Below are positions 35,483 to 43,875 of a stretch of DNA of 64,000 nucleotides, in pieces (the stretch's first letter is position 1; each line of letters begins with the position of its first letter). Source of the DNA: CALBPI01 sp942491885 (lineage in GTDB: Bacteria > Pseudomonadota > Gammaproteobacteria > Steroidobacterales > Woeseiaceae); contig CALOCQ010000003.1 in the NCBI GenBank assembly GCA_942491885.1, forward strand, positions 1-64,000, given 5' to 3'. Position numbers and translations under genes: made by a program. The notes under the pieces were generated by a model. The model was not told the origin of the DNA. It saw nothing but the letters and a program-made list of their open reading frames with translations, and ran no database searches.

Positions 35483-35893
35483 ATGAAAAACGTACTCGTG
35501 CTTTGCACCGGAAATTCCTGTCGTTCCGTGATGGCCGAAGCCCTGATTAACCATCTGGGCGCGGGGCGCTTCAGGGCCGTGAGTGCTGGCAGCTTTCCTG
35601 CCGGCTATGTCCACCCCAAATCAATAGAGACTTTAAAGCGTCACGGCGTCGCGGTGGGCGAATACCGGAGCAAGTCGTGGGACGAATTCGCCAATCAGAG
35701 TTTCGATCTGGTCATAACGGTTTGCGATCAGGCGGCTAACGAAAGTTGCCCGGTGTTTCTGGGCAAATGCCAAAAGAAGCACTGGAGCACGCCGGACCCG
35801 GCGAAAGCGGAGGGTGCCGAGAAAGACATAGACAAGGCATTCGATAATGCGTTTCGAATGCTTAAGGACCGCATCGAGAAAGAGCTGCTATGA
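35483..35893 (+). CDS. arsC: Arsenate reductase, low-molecular-weight phosphatase type
   Basis: The start NVLVLCTGNSCRS is the P-loop of thioredoxin-coupled ArsC (Cys8 nucleophile, Cys13, Arg14). Two further Cys in VTVCDQAANESCPVF near residue 80 form the redox shuttle, and STPDPAKAEG supplies the general acid Asp. It reduces arsenate to arsenite in the cytoplasm for export by Acr3, whose start overlaps the stop of this gene (ATGA). The ATG at 35483 was chosen; the open frame to 35387 is not conserved. No arsR gene is in the window. Confidence 0.93.
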   Translation: MKNVLVLCTGNSCRSVMAEALINHLGAGRFRAVSAGSFPAGYVHPKSIETLKRHGVAVGEYRSKSWDEFANQSFDLVITVCDQAANESCPVFLGKCQKKHWSTPDPAKAEGAEKDIDKAFDNAFRMLKDRIEKELL

Positions 35894-36948
35894 CGATAGA
35901 GGAAGCGCGCCCGATGGGTCTGTTTGAACGCTATTTGTCGCTGTGGGTCGCGCTGTGCATTGCAGCGGGTGTCGGCACGGGCGTCGCTTTCCCCGGCCTC
36001 TTCGAGGCGATCGCCGGCATAGAGTATGCGAGTGTCAATCTTGTGGTTGCCGTCTTCATCTGGGTAATGATCTATCCCATGATGGTTAATGTTGATTTTG
36101 CTTCCCTGAAAGATGTTGGCAAAAAACCTAAAGGCTTGTGCATAACACTCGTCGTTAACTGGCTGATAAAGCCATTCACGATGGCTGCGCTTGGCATCTT
36201 CTTTTTCGAATATGTCTTTGCCGGATGGGTTGATCCGCAAACGGCCAAGGAATACATCGCGGGCATGATCCTGCTTGGCGTTGCGCCGTGTACTGCGATG
36301 GTCTTTGTGTGGAGTCAGCTGGTCCGCGGTGACGCCAATTACACGCTTGTGCAAGTCTCGATCAACGACATCATCATGGTATTTGCTTTCGCCCCGATAG
36401 CCGCATTTCTGTTGGGCGTTACCGACATCGTTGTGCCGTGGGAAACATTATTGCTTTCCGTCGTGCTCTACGTCGTCATACCGCTCGTGGCCGGGTACAT
36501 CACCCGCAAAGTACTGGACGGTTCCGGCAACGATGCGCGTATCGACAGTTTCAGCGCCAGCGTCAAACCATTCTCGATCATGGGGTTGTTGGCTACCGTA
36601 ATCCTTCTCTTCGGTTTTCAGGCGCAGACCATTCTGGATAAGCCGCTGGTGATAGCACTGATTGCGGTCCCTTTGCTTGTTCAGAGCTACGGCATATTTG
36701 CCATTGCCTACGGGTGGGGGTTCCTGTGGCGCGTACCGTTCAGTACGGCAGCACCGGCGGCCCTTATTGGTACGTCGAACTTTTTCGAGCTGGCGGTCGC
36801 GGTCGCGATCAGCCTGTTCGGTCTGAATTCCGGCGCCGCACTGGCCACGGTCGTCGGTGTCTTAGTCGAAGTGCCTGTCATGCTTTCGCTTGTTGCGTTC
36901 GCTAATCGTACTCGTAATTACTTCAGCAGCACTCTGCCCGCAGGCTGA
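35890..36948 (+). CDS. acr3: Arsenite efflux pump, Acr3 family
   Basis: The 352-residue protein has ten hydrophobic helices. The family signature LGVAPCTAMVFVWSQL carries the conserved Cys134 needed for arsenite transport in Acr3 proteins. TSNFFELAVAVAISLFG and PVMLSLVAF are also typical. It exports arsenite across the inner membrane and pairs with ArsC, with which it overlaps by four bases. This is the compact two-gene arsenic resistance form. It ends 26 bases before the convergent radical SAM gene. Confidence 0.95.
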   Translation: MTIEEARPMGLFERYLSLWVALCIAAGVGTGVAFPGLFEAIAGIEYASVNLVVAVFIWVMIYPMMVNVDFASLKDVGKKPKGLCITLVVNWLIKPFTMAALGIFFFEYVFAGWVDPQTAKEYIAGMILLGVAPCTAMVFVWSQLVRGDANYTLVQVSINDIIMVFAFAPIAAFLLGVTDIVVPWETLLLSVVLYVVIPLVAGYITRKVLDGSGNDARIDSFSASVKPFSIMGLLATVILLFGFQAQTILDKPLVIALIAVPLLVQSYGIFAIAYGWGFLWRVPFSTAAPAALIGTSNFFELAVAVAISLFGLNSGAALATVVGVLVEVPVMLSLVAFANRTRNYFSSTLPAG

Positions 36949-36974
36949 CATCGCAACCCTCACCGATGGTGGCC

Positions 36975-37922
36975 TCAAGCAGAACAACTCGCGCCACCCA
37001 ACACGCAGAATTTCGCGCAATGCGGATGGTTGAGTTGCACCGTGCGTTCGGCCGCCTCGAGCGTCATGCCAAGCTCGAATTCCGGCGAGTATGGCAATAG
37101 CGTGCAAGCGAGCACGGTGGGTTTGTCGGCGCCTTTACGTTTAACGACCATGCGCGAGTTGGAGCACATGACCGAGGTCGGTGACTTGTCGAGGATGCCC
37201 CAGCACTCGGTCGTGATTTCCGGCACGTCAACGGTTTCGTCCATTTCCGGGAACAGCACCGTCACGCCGGGGTCGTAGGCGTCAATTTCGAACTGGTTGT
37301 CCGCATAGAGCGCCGCGTAACCGGCGCGTGAGGCGTCTTCGCTTTCGCCCCAGACGGTGCGGCCCGCTACGGCCATCGGAATGTCATGGTCACGCAGCCA
37401 GCACATGCCTGCGATGGTGTGTGCAAAAGCGCCTTTGCCGCGTTCCTTGTCGTGCAGCGTATCTGACCAGTGATCGACGGAGATACGCAACGTCAGTTTG
37501 CCCGGGAATTCGGCGTTTAGCGCAAGCAGGCCCTGCTGCATTCTCTTGCGCATCATGGGGCGCATCGCGTTCGTCAGGATCAGCACATCGTAACCGCGTG
37601 ACAGCGATGCACGGGTGATGTCGATCATGTCAGCGTTCATGAACGGTTCGCCGCCGGTGAAGGCAATCTCGCGCACACCCCACTCGCGCTGCTCGAGTTG
37701 ATCGAGGAAATCCTCGACCTCCGCGGTCGTTATGTACACCAGCCGGTCGTTGCTCGGCGAGCTCTCGATATAGCAGTTTGCGCATTCGATATTGCACAGC
37801 GTACCGGTGTTGAACCACAGCGTCTCGGGGTTGGTCAGCGCCACGGCGGCGCGCTGTGCGCCGTCGGCCGTGGTGTAGGGGTCCTGAAACTTACCAGGTG
37901 GAATGCTGCGCGGCGTCGTCAT
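36975..37922 (-). CDS. Radical SAM protein with C-terminal cysteine-rich tail
   Basis: The [4Fe-4S]-SAM cluster motif is CNIECANC (Cys43, Cys47 and Cys50), followed by the SAM-binding GGEPFMNADM. Near the C-terminus Cys residues in MCSNSRMVV, LACTLLPY and HCAKFCVLGGASC could bind a second cluster, as in SPASM or Twitch proteins. The protein may modify a peptide or small molecule. Its gene sits inside the catabolic cluster, convergent with acr3 and divergent from a Rieske oxygenase, which is unusual; the substrate is unknown. The ATG at 37922 gives a 315-residue protein. Confidence 0.85.
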   Translation of the reverse strand: MTTPRSIPPGKFQDPYTTADGAQRAAVALTNPETLWFNTGTLCNIECANCYIESSPSNDRLVYITTAEVEDFLDQLEQREWGVREIAFTGGEPFMNADMIDITRASLSRGYDVLILTNAMRPMMRKRMQQGLLALNAEFPGKLTLRISVDHWSDTLHDKERGKGAFAHTIAGMCWLRDHDIPMAVAGRTVWGESEDASRAGYAALYADNQFEIDAYDPGVTVLFPEMDETVDVPEITTECWGILDKSPTSVMCSNSRMVVKRKGADKPTVLACTLLPYSPEFELGMTLEAAERTVQLNHPHCAKFCVLGGASCSA

Positions 37923-38022
37923 TGAGTTCTCATTGTTGAGCGGCAAGGGCGGCCAGACGGCCTAAAGTAGTCGACGGGTGCGGCCTAAGGCAACACGATG
38001 CAGATATCCTGTCGCGCTTATG

Positions 38023-38049
38023 GCCAAAACCGTCAGTCCTGATTGTTTT
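38023..38049 (+). promoter_or_regulatory. Palindromic operator (regulon motif, copy C, diverged)
   Basis: AAAAC-C-GTCAG-TC-CTGA-TT-GTTTT matches copy A at 20 of 27 positions and keeps the inverted repeat AAAAC...GTCAG / CTGAT...GTTTT. It lies in the divergent region between the radical SAM gene and the Rieske oxygenase, 55 bases before the latter. Confidence 0.5.
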
Positions 38050-38104
38050 GTGTGCGCGGCGTTGCTACTATCACTGACCGGTATTTCTTCCAGAGGTAAG
38101 TCCG

Positions 38105-39466
38105 ATGAGTGTTGGATACGAAGCAAAATGGCCTATGGATCTTGGCGCACCCGCGGAGTCGCTGGAGGCCAAGCAGCCGGACATCGACAACGGCCTGGAT
38201 GTTTACCACCCGTCGCGTTACTACTCGCGCGAGTTCATGGCGAAAGAATGGCAGAACCTGTGGCCGCGCGTCTGGCTGCTTGCCGGCGTTACCTCTGATA
38301 TTCCCGAAGACGGTGATTACTTTACGTTCGAGATTGGCCACGAGCAGATGATTGTCGTGCGCCAGGAAGACGATTCGATCAAGGCTTTCCACAACACCTG
38401 CCCGCACCGCGGCAACCGTGTGTGCCTGAATGAGCGTGGCAGCGCCGGCAGCTTTACCTGCGCCTTCCACGGCTGGCGGTTTGGCATCGACGGCAAGCTC
38501 GAGAGCATTACCGATGAGGAAACCTTCGACCCGAAGCTGGTCGCGCACAAACCCGGCCTGTCCGAGGTTCGCTGCGACAGCGTGGGCGGCATCGTGTTCG
38601 TCAACATCGATGGCAAGGCGCCAACGCTGACTGAATATCTCGGGTTGCCCGAGGGCTACATCGAGATGTACGAGGTGGACAAGATGAAAGTCATCCATCA
38701 CGTCAAGAGCGCGTGGAAGGCGAACTGGAAAATTGGCGTGGATGCGTTCTACGAGACCTACCACTTGCCGCATGTGCATCCGCAGACTCAGGGTGTCATG
38801 GAAGACTTCTCGCAAAACGACCTGTACCCGAACGGCGCGTCGCGCATGATCGTGCCGATCTGCACCAAGTCGCATCGCATCGAGGATCAGGACACCGTCG
38901 ATCCTTACCAGGCGTTCATGCTGGCCGAGGTTGGCATTGATCCCGAGTCGTTCAGCGGCACGGCGCAGGAAGTCCGCGAGGCGGTGCAAAAAGCCAAGCG
39001 CGAGCGCGCCCGCGCGGTCGGCCTGGACCACTACGAAAACTTCACCGACGGGCAGCTGACCGACAGCTGGGCGACCGGGGTGTTCCCCAACGTACAGATG
39101 GGCATGCATCCGGAAGGCGTCTTTATCATGCGCTTCCTGCCGGACGGCGATGACCCCGAAACATTCTATTACGAAACGATGATTCTCTATCGCCCGGTCG
39201 ACAACCCGGACTACAAAGTGCCGGCGTGGATGGGTCTGCCCGAAGGCACCGACTCTTCGGGTGAAGTGCGCCCGGATGTGATCCATGTGCCGCTCGGCAC
39301 GCTGCCAGATCTGGGTGAAGTGCTCGATCAGGATGCGGAGCTATTGCCGGTGCAACAGAAAGGTGTGCGTTCAGCCGGTTTCCGTGGCGCGCTGTATGGT
39401 GATCAGGAACAACGCGTGCGGCATTTTGAAGCCGAAGTCGAGCGCTATATTAACGGCGAGAAGTAG
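38105..39466 (+). CDS. Rieske non-haem iron oxygenase, alpha subunit
   Basis: The Rieske ligands are Cys99, His101, Cys119 and His122 (TCPHRGNR and CAFHGWRFG). The catalytic iron ligands are His220 and His225 in YETYHLPHVH. Again Glu217, not Asp, sits at the bridging position. It belongs to the same broad group as the oxygenase at 23452, but the sequences are clearly different. The length is 453 residues. The gene is single, with ATG after AGAGGTAAG, and is preceded by a diverged copy of the regulon operator. Electron transfer probably uses the ferredoxin encoded at 34498. The substrate is unknown. Confidence 0.88.
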   Translation: MSVGYEAKWPMDLGAPAESLEAKQPDIDNGLDVYHPSRYYSREFMAKEWQNLWPRVWLLAGVTSDIPEDGDYFTFEIGHEQMIVVRQEDDSIKAFHNTCPHRGNRVCLNERGSAGSFTCAFHGWRFGIDGKLESITDEETFDPKLVAHKPGLSEVRCDSVGGIVFVNIDGKAPTLTEYLGLPEGYIEMYEVDKMKVIHHVKSAWKANWKIGVDAFYETYHLPHVHPQTQGVMEDFSQNDLYPNGASRMIVPICTKSHRIEDQDTVDPYQAFMLAEVGIDPESFSGTAQEVREAVQKAKRERARAVGLDHYENFTDGQLTDSWATGVFPNVQMGMHPEGVFIMRFLPDGDDPETFYYETMILYRPVDNPDYKVPAWMGLPEGTDSSGEVRPDVIHVPLGTLPDLGEVLDQDAELLPVQQKGVRSAGFRGALYGDQEQRVRHFEAEVERYINGEK

Positions 39467-39580
39467 CTGACCGGATTGGCTGCGAGCCAGCCGGTGCGGG
39501 TGACTCGGGAGCGCGCGGCGCAATAGGTTATCCTTCGTGTACCGCAGCTCCGCCGGAGCGCTTACACCAGGATGTTCCAG

Positions 39581-42034
39581 ATGCCCAGCCACAAACGTTT
39601 TGTGTTTTCCGCTGTTGTTTTAGTCGGCCTGATGCTGGCGCAGACTGCCGCCGCGCAATGGGAAAACCGCTACCCGAAGTTGTCTGACTTCGGCCATCAC
39701 ACCTACCTCGAACAACACGAATTGCCGATACTGGCTTACGGGCTGACCGATCCCGCGCCGGCGCCGGACGGCAAGACGCTGGCGATTGCTTCGCAAGGCT
39801 GGATCTGGCAGCTGGACCTTGAGACGGGCATTGCGACGCAGCTTACCGACGGCCCCGATGTTGACTCGCGCCCGCGCTGGTCGCCGGATGGCAAGCGGCT
39901 GGCGATCGTTCGCGACAACAATACTGATACGGCGATCGTGATTATCGATGTCGCCAGCGGCAAAGAGCAGGTCATCAACACACCGACCATCGAGCTCGAT
40001 CCGGAGTTCTCGGCAGACGGTCAGAGCATTTACTACAGTTCCGCCGTCGGCGAAAAGCTGAGCCTCTGGAAGCGCCATATCGCTTCCGGCGTTGATACTC
40101 AGCTCACCGACCTGCGACAGGTTGAACGCAATGCGCGTCGCCTGCCGTCCGGCGACGGCATCGTTTATCTGCACGGCGCCGGCGCACACCGCAGCCTGAG
40201 GATGCGGGACTTTGTAGCAGGCACGGATACCATCGTGCATGGCGAAACGCTGACCTATCACCTGACCGCGGATACGCACCCGAGCGAGTCGCTGATCGTC
40301 TACAGCGCGCCGATTGATAACGCCTACCACCTGTGGACGATGGACCTCGATGACCCGCGCGTTACGCACCGCCTGACCAATGGCAATCCGTATGCATTGA
40401 CGCCGGCGTTCAGTGCGGACGGCGATTCGATTTACTACGTCGAGGCCGACAACGCCCGCCAATTCCGACTGCGCCGCATAAACACCTACGGCGGTAAGCC
40501 GGAGACTATCGAGGTGAAGGAGTGGCAAGGCCGTGCGCCGACGGGCACGTTGTCGCTGGCGATAACAGATGTCGCCGGTGCGCCGGTGACTGCGCGCGTG
40601 TCGATTACACGCGACGATGGCCATCCGGTCGCATTCGATCGCGACGCCACGTACTTTGATTCACAAACGGGTCGCTACTATTTTTATGTCGACAGTGATG
40701 CAGCATTTTCACTGCCTGCCGGTCGCTATTCCGTCCTGATTGCGCGTGGCCCGATGGCAGGCGTGGTTCGCAAAGATATTCGCATCCGCGGTGGCAAGGA
40801 GTCGACTATCGCTGCTGTGATGACACCTGTCTGGGATAGCACCGCGGCGGGTTATGCCTCGGCGGATCACCACATTCACCTTAATGGCGACGGCCACCAC
40901 CGCGCCAACCACCTGGACGCGCTGCGACTGATGGCTGGCGAAGATCTCGATCACCTGGCACCGATGTCATGGAACCGCTGGGAACGGCGTATCGACGAGT
41001 CGCTCGTCGGTCGGCAGACCGAAAAAGACGGTCGTGTCGTGCAGCAGGGTCAGGAGGTGCGTTCGCATTTCCATGGCCACATCGGTCTCTCCGGCGGCAC
41101 GCGTACGTTTGCGCCGTGGTTTTTCGGGCCGTCTAATCCCACGCTCGGCGCCCCGGACCTGACTAACGGCGATGTGTTTGAATTCGCTGAGGCCACGGGT
41201 GCGTTCCCGACCTATGTGCACCCGATCGCCTCTGACACCGACCCGTTTACGCAGCTGGACGAAAACCCGATCCCGCTCGAGCTGATCAGTGACGGAGTGC
41301 TGGCCGAGCGCATGGGCATCGAGATGGTGTGTGCGTGGACAAGCCCGGTGGGCAACGCGCATGTCTGGTACCGGTTGCTCAACATAGGCCGGCCGATAGC
41401 GGCGATGTCGGGCACGGACGGCTGGGTCGATTTCCACCGCACACCGGCGGTCGGTACCGGGCGCAACTACCTGCGTGTTGACGGCGAGGCGACGGCCGAC
41501 AAGGTGCTGGCCAGCGCCGCAGCGGGGCGGGGCTTCGTGACTACCGGCCCTGCATTGCTGTTCTCAATGGGCGACAACGTACATCCCGGCGACACGATCG
41601 ATAGCGGCACCCAAACCTGGCGGGTAACGCTTGCCAGCACGAACGATATTGATGTGTTGGAGATCATCGTTAACGGCAAGGTCGTCGAGACGCTCGACGG
41701 CGTCGCCGCCGGCAAGACGCGCGAATACAGCGGCACGGTAACTTTGCCGACAGGCGGCTGGGTCGCGGCGCGCGCGTATGCGAGCGAGATGCCCGAAGAT
41801 GCGTGGCCGACGATGCATGCGCGCCCTTACGCGCACGCGTCACCAATCTGGATCGAGGCCATCGGCAGCAGCGAACCGCAGGCACGTGCGGCCGCAGCTG
41901 CCGATCTGATCCGAGCGATCGATGCGGCCGAGCGCGAAGCGCGTGACGCTTATGGTGATGTGCCTATGGATCGGTTGTATCAGCGCTTCGACGCGGCGCG
42001 TGCGGTGTTGGGCGAGATGACCGGCGCGGAGTAG
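39581..42034 (+). CDS. Exported PD40 beta-propeller and CehA/McbA-like metallohydrolase
   Basis: A signal peptide (VVLVGLMLAQTAAAQ) leads into a TolB/PD40 propeller (blades such as APDGKTLAIASQGWIWQLD and WSPDGKRLAIVR). From about residue 425 the sequence YASADHHIHLNGDGHHRANH begins a metal-dependent hydrolase domain of the CehA/McbA (PHP/amidohydrolase-like) type, with HxH metal ligands. Further conserved His in SHFHGHIGLSGG and in FPTYVHPIASD complete the site. An immunoglobulin-like end region follows. The protein is periplasmic or secreted. A hydrolytic role on a carbohydrate, ester or amide is likely but unassigned. The ATG at 39581 follows AGGA at good spacing, whereas the ATG at 39572 overlaps that site. 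Confidence 0.8.
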   Translation: MPSHKRFVFSAVVLVGLMLAQTAAAQWENRYPKLSDFGHHTYLEQHELPILAYGLTDPAPAPDGKTLAIASQGWIWQLDLETGIATQLTDGPDVDSRPRWSPDGKRLAIVRDNNTDTAIVIIDVASGKEQVINTPTIELDPEFSADGQSIYYSSAVGEKLSLWKRHIASGVDTQLTDLRQVERNARRLPSGDGIVYLHGAGAHRSLRMRDFVAGTDTIVHGETLTYHLTADTHPSESLIVYSAPIDNAYHLWTMDLDDPRVTHRLTNGNPYALTPAFSADGDSIYYVEADNARQFRLRRINTYGGKPETIEVKEWQGRAPTGTLSLAITDVAGAPVTARVSITRDDGHPVAFDRDATYFDSQTGRYYFYVDSDAAFSLPAGRYSVLIARGPMAGVVRKDIRIRGGKESTIAAVMTPVWDSTAAGYASADHHIHLNGDGHHRANHLDALRLMAGEDLDHLAPMSWNRWERRIDESLVGRQTEKDGRVVQQGQEVRSHFHGHIGLSGGTRTFAPWFFGPSNPTLGAPDLTNGDVFEFAEATGAFPTYVHPIASDTDPFTQLDENPIPLELISDGVLAERMGIEMVCAWTSPVGNAHVWYRLLNIGRPIAAMSGTDGWVDFHRTPAVGTGRNYLRVDGEATADKVLASAAAGRGFVTTGPALLFSMGDNVHPGDTIDSGTQTWRVTLASTNDIDVLEIIVNGKVVETLDGVAAGKTREYSGTVTLPTGGWVAARAYASEMPEDAWPTMHARPYAHASPIWIEAIGSSEPQARAAAAADLIRAIDAAEREARDAYGDVPMDRLYQRFDAARAVLGEMTGAE

Positions 42035-42041
42035 CTCGCAC

Positions 42042-42182
42042 CGTCATTGCGAGGGGTGACTAGCGACACGGTCGCCAAGTCATTGCGAGGAGCGCAGCGA
42101 CGCGGCAACCCAGCGACGCGGCAATCTTGCTGGCGCTTGCTACGGGTTCGGGTGAGATTGCTTCGCTTTGCTCGCAATGACG
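42042..42182. repeat. MITE-like interspersed inverted repeat
   Basis: TCATTGCGAGGAGCGCAGCG (from 42080) and its imperfect reverse complement (GATTGCTTCGCTTTGCTCGC, to about 42175) face each other, with a second ATTGCGAG copy at 42046. This is the common GCGAGGAGCG-type non-autonomous repeat of Proteobacteria. It lies between the metallohydrolase and carbonic anhydrase genes and carries no transposase. Such repeats are normally mobilised or copied in trans. Confidence 0.7.
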
Positions 42183-42280
42183 GTCGTGATGGCAATGACG
42201 GTCGTGATGGCAATGACGGTCGTGATGGCAATGACGGTCGTGATGGCAATGACGGTCGTAATGGCAATGACGGTTCGGGC
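42173..42280. repeat. 18-bp tandem repeat, about six copies
   Basis: The unit GGCAATGACGGTCGTGAT is repeated head to tail (42191, 42209, 42227; a one-base variant at 42245; degenerate copies at 42173 and 42263). The first copy begins inside the end of the MITE-like element, so the array seems to have grown from that end. On the plus strand it reads as Asn-Asp-Gly-Arg-Asp-Gly, but it lacks a supported start. Confidence 0.9.
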
Positions 42281-42524
42281 TCGCGATTCCAGCCAAACAG
42301 CGGCTTGCCCTTGTTGCTAAATTAAAGGTGAATGATTATCACTCAGGCAGTATCGAAGCTGTAAAAACCGTGTTGCCAACGGGCAGCATCGGCGTAGCAG
42401 CGGGCAAGGTAACCATGACAGCGAAACCGGACACACTCGCAACGTTGAAGAAGGGTGATCGGTGGCGACCCGCTGGATCTGGAGTTCCAGTTGGGTAGTT
42501 GACCCGCGACGGAATACGTATACT

Positions 42525-42551
42525 AAAAAAACGGGCAAGGCTGTTCCTGTC
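42525..42551 (+). promoter_or_regulatory. Possible regulon operator (copy D) before carbonic anhydrase
   Basis: Seven A followed by CGGGCAAGGCTGTTCCTGTC matches copy A at 20 of 27 positions. It lies 60 bases before the carbonic anhydrase start. The inverted repeat is poorer than in copies A and B. Confidence 0.35.
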
Positions 42552-42611
42552 ACCGCGATTGTTGCGCGGTATTCTGATTAATAGAACCAGCCGAAAACCA
42601 AGGAATACAAC

Positions 42612-43103
42612 ATGAGCGCTATCGACGAATTTCTCTCCAACAATCAGGACTACGCAAAATCCTTCTCCAAGGGATCGCTGCCGATGCCGCCGGCTAAACA
42701 GATTGCTGCCGTCGTTTGCATGGACGCACGCCTCGAGACCGGTGCATTGCTCGGACTTACCGAGGGTGATGCGCACGTGATCCGCAATGCCGGCGGCGTC
42801 GTAACGGACGATGTCATTCGATCACTGACTATTTCGCAACGACTGCTTGGCACGCGCGAAATCATGCTGATTCACCACACCGATTGCGGCATGCTGACGT
42901 TCACCGACGCGGACTTAAAGCAACAGATCCACGACGACATCGGCATGAAGCCTCCGTTCGCGATGGAGGCTTTTTCTGATCTCGATGCTGATGTCCGGCA
43001 ATCGCTGATGCGTGTTAAAGCAAGCCCTTACATTCCGCACAAAGACAACGTTCGTGGCTTTGTGTTCGATGTTAAAAGCGGCGCATTACGCGAAGTGTCG
43101 TAG
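42612..43103 (+). CDS. Beta-class carbonic anhydrase
   Basis: The zinc ligands are Cys36, His89 and Cys92. Cys36-Asp38-Arg40 form the CMDAR motif, and HHTDCGM is the second motif. The protein is a small 163-residue beta-carbonic anhydrase of the short Rv1284-like group. It interconverts carbon dioxide and bicarbonate in the cytoplasm. The ATG follows AACCAAGGAATAC. It is preceded by a possible diverged copy of the regulon operator, which may connect bicarbonate supply to decarboxylation in the pathway, but this is speculative. The gene is monocistronic. Confidence 0.93.
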   Translation: MSAIDEFLSNNQDYAKSFSKGSLPMPPAKQIAAVVCMDARLETGALLGLTEGDAHVIRNAGGVVTDDVIRSLTISQRLLGTREIMLIHHTDCGMLTFTDADLKQQIHDDIGMKPPFAMEAFSDLDADVRQSLMRVKASPYIPHKDNVRGFVFDVKSGALREVS

Positions 43104-43178
43104 GTTTTGACGGTGAGTTCGCCGCCACTGCGTAGCTCTTAGCAGGGCTGGTCAGCGGCGGTGGCACCATGTTCGACG

Positions 43179-43568
43179 CTAGGACTCGTCGCTGCGTTTC
43201 GTGTCATTCGATGTCGGGCCATACATCCGGCGGAAGTCGCGGATCATTTGTTGCGATTGTTCTTTCAATTCTTCTTTCAGTGACTCTGGTCGGGCGAGCC
43301 AGCTGATCCTTAGTCCCATAAGCAAGGAAACCGCATAGAGAACGAAACCCCAGCCCTCAAAAATCTGCTCACCGGCCTCGTTTTCCAGATTGCCCAGCTG
43401 TTGGAATATCAGCGTCATGCCGAAAAGCACCCAAACGATATCCGGCTCCCAGAGTTTGGATCGTTTAGGGATCCAGCCAATTGCTCGGGCAGCGCCAAAG
43501 AAAATACTGAGAAGTCCAATCAGCAACACACTCGCCTCGACCCACCCTATCTCAAGGGAAACCTTCAT
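43179..43568 (-). CDS. Small membrane protein of unknown function
   Basis: The 129-residue protein has helices at about 8-26, 40-57 and 70-90, followed by a charged C-terminal tail (ESLKEELKEQSQQMIRDFRRM). The start ATG at 43568 has a strong GGAGG ribosome binding site. The open frame extending to 43727 has none. I do not recognise a family. It is divergent from the large TPR/VCBS operon and convergent with the carbonic anhydrase gene, so it is probably transcribed alone. Confidence 0.65.
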   Translation of the reverse strand: MKVSLEIGWVEASVLLIGLLSIFFGAARAIGWIPKRSKLWEPDIVWVLFGMTLIFQQLGNLENEAGEQIFEGWGFVLYAVSLLMGLRISWLARPESLKEELKEQSQQMIRDFRRMYGPTSNDTKRSDES

Positions 43569-43875
43569 TGCTGACCTCCGTGTGTTGTCTGCTCCATCAG
43601 CACATGCCCTGTCTGAACAGTTTGCGCAAATGACCGCGACCCTGCAAATCGGTCGCGCCTTCGACACGCGCCGCACAGTGTCGGACCTCGGTTTCGCTGT
43701 GCTGCAACAGAGTATATAGTCAGGCACCTAAGCACGTTCGGAGCTTCCCTTTGTACTACCCAACCGCCAGCCAGACCGGCTTCGCCGCGCCGAGCCATAG
43801 AAAAGAGATCACTGCTCAATCGGTCGAGGCACGTATCGGTCAGACGTGGAAAAGTTTGCAGGAGCGCGGATCGTG
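43569..43875. other. Divergent promoter region with two palindromes
   Basis: The gap between the small membrane protein and the TPR/VCBS operon holds the 10-bp palindrome TTTGCGCAAA (43621-43630). Directly after it comes the inverted repeat CGCGACC-N9-GGTCGCG (43635-43657). Either could be an operator. No extra gene is evident. Confidence 0.45.

Noticed and set aside
42173..42280. Tandem 18-bp units considered as a CRISPR array or as a repeat protein (Asn-Asp-Gly-Arg)
   Set aside because: The units are directly adjacent with no spacers, so it is not a CRISPR array. The encoded repeat peptide has no supported start or signal and the block abuts a MITE-like element.
43569..43727. N-terminal extension of the small membrane protein
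   Set aside because: The extension is rich in Cys and Arg, lacks a ribosome binding site and overlaps the palindromes of the promoter region. A clear GGAGG is found before the ATG at 43568.
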